Origin: DT-110 sp030148525
GTDB taxonomy: Bacteria > Bacteroidota > Bacteroidia > Chitinophagales > Saprospiraceae
Length of the DNA stretch: 64,000 bases
Assembly (NCBI GenBank): GCA_965227445.1
Contig: OZ245751.1
Span: 5,518,001-5,582,000 of the forward strand
Reading direction: 5' to 3'
Shown here: positions 61,706-64,000 of the stretch, piece after piece
How positions within the stretch are numbered: position 1 is the stretch's first letter
Layout: each line of letters starts with the position of its first letter
Notes under the pieces: model-generated
Database searches by the model: none
What the model was told of the DNA's origin: nothing
Seen by the model: the letters and a program-made list of their open reading frames with translations, nothing else
Program-made: the position numbers and the translations under genes

Positions 61706-62170
61706 GGTACTCAATTTCGACTTGGCAGGAGGGACTCCGGTTAAAAAATACGTGGACCGTTTCCTTGAGAAATAGACACAAAACCCAAAAATACGACGGA
61801 TGGTTCGATTTCTAAAGCAGGACGGTGAAAGGAGCAAAGAAATCCGGTCAAATACCTAATCAATCGGCAAATACGCCATTTTCGATCCATTCAAAGGATA
61901 AACACATTATTTTTGCTTTAAATAAATAACACATATAAAACGTAAACTATGTTTTAATCGTTCTAAATAGGCGTAAAACAGATTTTTGCATTTTTTTTAC
62001 GAAAAAACGAATTTTTCTGGTCGGATGTGATAAATGTAAATTTAAAAAAATGTACATTTGTATCAGTGACCGTTTTCTCAACAAAACGACACATTTTAAC
62101 CCAAAACCGACCGTTTAATAAACGAATTGAACATCAAGTCCTCTTGACAATCCGGTAAAAGGTTTATAAT
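61706..62170. other. AT-rich divergent promoter region
   Basis: 465 bp without a gene. It is very AT-rich between 61900 and 62060 and contains TACATTTG at 62053-62060, an exact TAnnTTTG match, that could drive tsaB with a 110-nt leader. The prfA promoter must be on the other side, but no exact box was identified. Confidence 0.55.
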
Positions 62171-62860
62171 ATGTCTTTTCTTTTATGTATCGAGACAGCC
62201 ACGGATATTTGCTCCGTAGCTGTATTTGAAAACGGTCAGTTGCGAGCGGAGTGCCGGGCGGAAAAACCCCTTAGTCACGCAGCCCGACTCACAAGCCTCA
62301 TCGACGCGTGTTGCCGACAAGCCGACCGATCCTTAAAAGAAATAGATGGCCTGGCGATAAGTATTGGTCCTGGTTCGTTTACCTCCCTGCGAATCGGACT
62401 CAGCACTGCCAAAGGTATTGCTTATGCGCTAGATAAACCCTTGCTACCATTGTCGAGCCTGGCCATATTAGCAGCTGGTGCCCGGTCAGCGATGACACAA
62501 ACCTCCGGAGTGCTGTTGGTACCCATGATTGATGCCCGACGCATGGAGGTCTATTGTGCCGCCTACTCCCCCGACTTAGAACAAATAGCCGAACCACATC
62601 CACTTGTCCTGGAAGCCGATAGTATGAACAAATGGACACAAAACTATACTACCCTGGTTTTGTGCGGTAACGGGTCTCCGAAAGCCCAACCCCTTTATCA
62701 GGGCGATGCGTTTCAATATGGCCCCGATACAAGCCTGGCCCGGTATATGGGCAAGTTGGCCCATCGGGCCTGGACCCGGAAAGAATTTGCCGATACAGCC
62801 TATGTGGAACCCTTCTATCTGAAAGCGCCACATATCACAACTCCAAAAAAGGTATTATGA
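62171..62860 (+). CDS. tsaB: tRNA threonylcarbamoyladenosine biosynthesis protein TsaB
   Basis: 229 aa, ASKHA-fold partner of TsaD in making t6A37 in ANN-decoding tRNAs. LCIETATDICSVAVFENGQ, EKPLSHAARLTSLIDACC, LKEIDGLAISIGPGSFTSLRIGLSTAKGIAYALDKPLLPLSSLA and MIDARRMEVYCAAYSP are characteristic. The protein scaffolds the complex and is not catalytic itself. Monocistronic, ATG 62171. Confidence 0.94.
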   Translation: MSFLLCIETATDICSVAVFENGQLRAECRAEKPLSHAARLTSLIDACCRQADRSLKEIDGLAISIGPGSFTSLRIGLSTAKGIAYALDKPLLPLSSLAILAAGARSAMTQTSGVLLVPMIDARRMEVYCAAYSPDLEQIAEPHPLVLEADSMNKWTQNYTTLVLCGNGSPKAQPLYQGDAFQYGPDTSLARYMGKLAHRAWTRKEFADTAYVEPFYLKAPHITTPKKVL

Positions 62861-62950
62861 CAAGTTTTTATATGTGAAATCTTTTATTAAATATTTATTT
62901 TCCATATTTTGTACTGACAATCAGTTGCTTTAAACACAAACCCCATCCAT

Positions 62951-62979
62951 TGTACCCTTTTGGTATAGAATTTGGTACA
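62951..62979. promoter_or_regulatory. Inverted repeat TGTACC-N17-GGTACA
   Basis: Six-bp exact arms (62951-62956 and 62974-62979) lie 47 bp before the first ArsR-type gene, in the right place for an autoregulatory operator. Confidence 0.35.
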
Positions 62980-63025
62980 GAAGACACTGATAACCGAATC
63001 GTAAACTTCAAATCATGCACCTTTT

Positions 63026-63364
63026 ATGAGAAAGCAAAAGAATGAGCATATCGTCTTGAAAAAAGGACAAGAGGATATCCAGCTCGACTACGCTGAACTA
63101 CGCAAAGCCGTCTTGGTACTGCGTGCCGTAAACCACAAACTACGCCAGCGAATCATCGACCTTTTGGAGGAAAATGATAGCATGACCGTCACGGATATTT
63201 ACATCAAATTACGCCTGGAGCAATCGGTTGCCTCACAGCACCTTGCTATACTGCGCCGGGCCGGAGTCGTAAACACCGATCGCCAGGGTAAATACATCTA
63301 CTATTCACTGAATAAGGAGCGCATCGAACAGATCTCCGCTCTGGTAGAGGAATTAGCCAGCTGA
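63026..63364 (+). CDS. ArsR-type HTH regulator, copy 1
   Basis: 112 aa winged-helix protein: LRAVNHKLRQRIIDLLEENDSMTVTDIYIKLRLEQSVASQHLAILRRAGVVNTDRQGKYIYYSLN covers helices and wing in outline. It contains no cysteine, so it is not a classical thiol-metal sensor. ATG 63026. The second copy lies 170 bp downstream in the same direction. Target unknown. Confidence 0.9.
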   Translation: MRKQKNEHIVLKKGQEDIQLDYAELRKAVLVLRAVNHKLRQRIIDLLEENDSMTVTDIYIKLRLEQSVASQHLAILRRAGVVNTDRQGKYIYYSLNKERIEQISALVEELAS

Positions 63365-63486
63365 GAAACACGATCCAACAGGGCTGGTCGGTACGTTGTT
63401 AGGGAGAACGTCCGGCCGCTAAAGCCCCTACCGTAACCTATTGAAACGATAATTGAGAGAAAACTACATACTTACCACATCACTAT

Positions 63487-63518
63487 CCTTTGAACGAGCC
63501 GGAGCGTAGCGTTCAAGG
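63487..63518. repeat. Hairpin between the ArsR-type genes
   Basis: CCTTTGAACG and CGTTCAAGG form a 9-10-bp stem (one bulge) around AGCCGGAGCGTAG. It lies 16 bp before the second gene; a repeat or leader structure. Confidence 0.45.
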
Positions 63519-63534
63519 CACAAATTGACATACT

Positions 63535-63840
63535 ATGAGAAAAGCTAAAGTTAATCTGGGTAACGATAAGTTACAGGTTTCCGCGGAGATACTACGGGCG
63601 ATCGCTCATCCGCTGCGCATGAAAATCCTGGAATTTATTGATCGCAATGGCGATACCCACGTAAACAAAATTTACAACACACTGAACCTGGAGCAGTCCA
63701 TCACTTCTCAGCACTTACGCATCTTGCGTAATGCCGACCTGGTGACTACTCGCCGCGAGGGAAAGTTCATCTATTACAGCATCAACTACGACAAAGTAGG
63801 CGTTGTAAAAGAATCAATCACTGACTTTCTGGAGCAGTAA
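63535..63840 (+). CDS. ArsR-type HTH regulator, copy 2
   Basis: 101 aa: EILRAIAHPLRMKILEFIDRNGDTHVNKIYNTLNLEQSITSQHLRILRNADLVTTRREGKFIYYSINYDKV in outline. It is clearly related to copy 1 (LEQS-ASQHL-ILR-GKYIYYS) but only about half identical by eye. It also lacks cysteines. It follows copy 1 and ends with a terminator, so the two could form heterodimers. Confidence 0.9.
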   Translation: MRKAKVNLGNDKLQVSAEILRAIAHPLRMKILEFIDRNGDTHVNKIYNTLNLEQSITSQHLRILRNADLVTTRREGKFIYYSINYDKVGVVKESITDFLEQ

Positions 63841-63867
63841 GCATTCAACCATCAGCAAAAGTGGATA

Positions 63868-63910
63868 AACCCGAATAGGCCCCTTGGTCGCATTCGGGTT
63901 TTCTTTTTAT
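63868..63910 (+). terminator. Terminator after the second ArsR-type gene
   Basis: AACCCGAAT (63868-63876) pairs with ATTCGGGTT (63892-63900) around a 15-nt loop, followed by TTCTTTTT. The last 100 bp of the window hold no recognisable gene. Confidence 0.8.
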
Positions 63911-64000
63911 AACGCGAGGTTGCAACCCTCGGCCACTCTGCGAACAGGTCGGCCCTCTCTGCTCGCCGTAACGAAGTGAAGGCGGGAACCTCAGGTTTTT

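Overview
The window looks like chromosomal DNA from a marine-type member of the Bacteroidota, most likely order Saprospirales (Lewinella-like). The evidence is: two secreted proteases with C-terminal type IX secretion (T9SS) sorting domains; the gliding pair gldE-gldD behind mutY-ssb; a large SecA; ribosomal protein S1 with an acidic N-terminal extension; a glycine-rich RRM protein beside rpsU; and many TAnnTTTG boxes, the -7 element of Bacteroidota promoters, just upstream of genes. Base composition appears to be near 50% G+C. The assignment comes from family knowledge and reading, not from a database search.

Layout. 1-9 kb: a PaaE-like reductase, a PD40/OmpA protein, a small acidic protein, nitroreductase, an NTF2-like protein, a MarR-GNAT fusion, a frameshifted secreted-protein remnant and an acyl-CoA ligase. 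9-18 kb: rpsA, CYTH protein plus mevalonate-kinase-like GHMP kinase, then the arginine operon argB-argD-argC-argJ closed by a strong terminator. 17.7-23.5 kb: two secreted T9SS proteases (S1 and M36). 24-31.6 kb: nucleoside transporter, serine hydrolase, M23 lipoprotein, OmpA-like lipoprotein and two overlapping flavoprotein genes. 31.7-34.4 kb: rpsU, RRM protein, a gene-free kilobase rich in repeats, tRNA-Cys and a lipoprotein. 34.7-43.1 kb: secA, deoC, a SPOR protein, rodA, tgt and an LptF/G permease. 43.4-50.7 kb: ECF sigma factor, mutY, ssb, gldE, gldD, recA, small proteins and an ATL-type alkyltransferase-like protein. 50.8-64 kb: a TrpF-like protein that appears to lack the catalytic residues, sigZ-arsM, an RND exporter, rnhB, an MBL hydrolase, a pseudo-peptidase/propeller/barrel protein, prfA, tsaB and two tandem ArsR-type regulators.

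Most genes are conserved housekeeping functions. The unusual material is mainly intergenic: several tandem arrays with a 7-bp period but different sequences, two of them folded into long inverted repeats directly before genes (one a perfect 32-bp palindrome before argB); a two-copy REP-like repeat; a multi-hairpin element behind arsM; and a duplicated tRNA-Cys 3' end flanking about 250 bp. Two genes have a TAnnTTTG box only 4-5 nt before ATG, which predicts leaderless mRNAs. No CRISPR array, intact transposase, phage module or toxin-antitoxin pair was seen.
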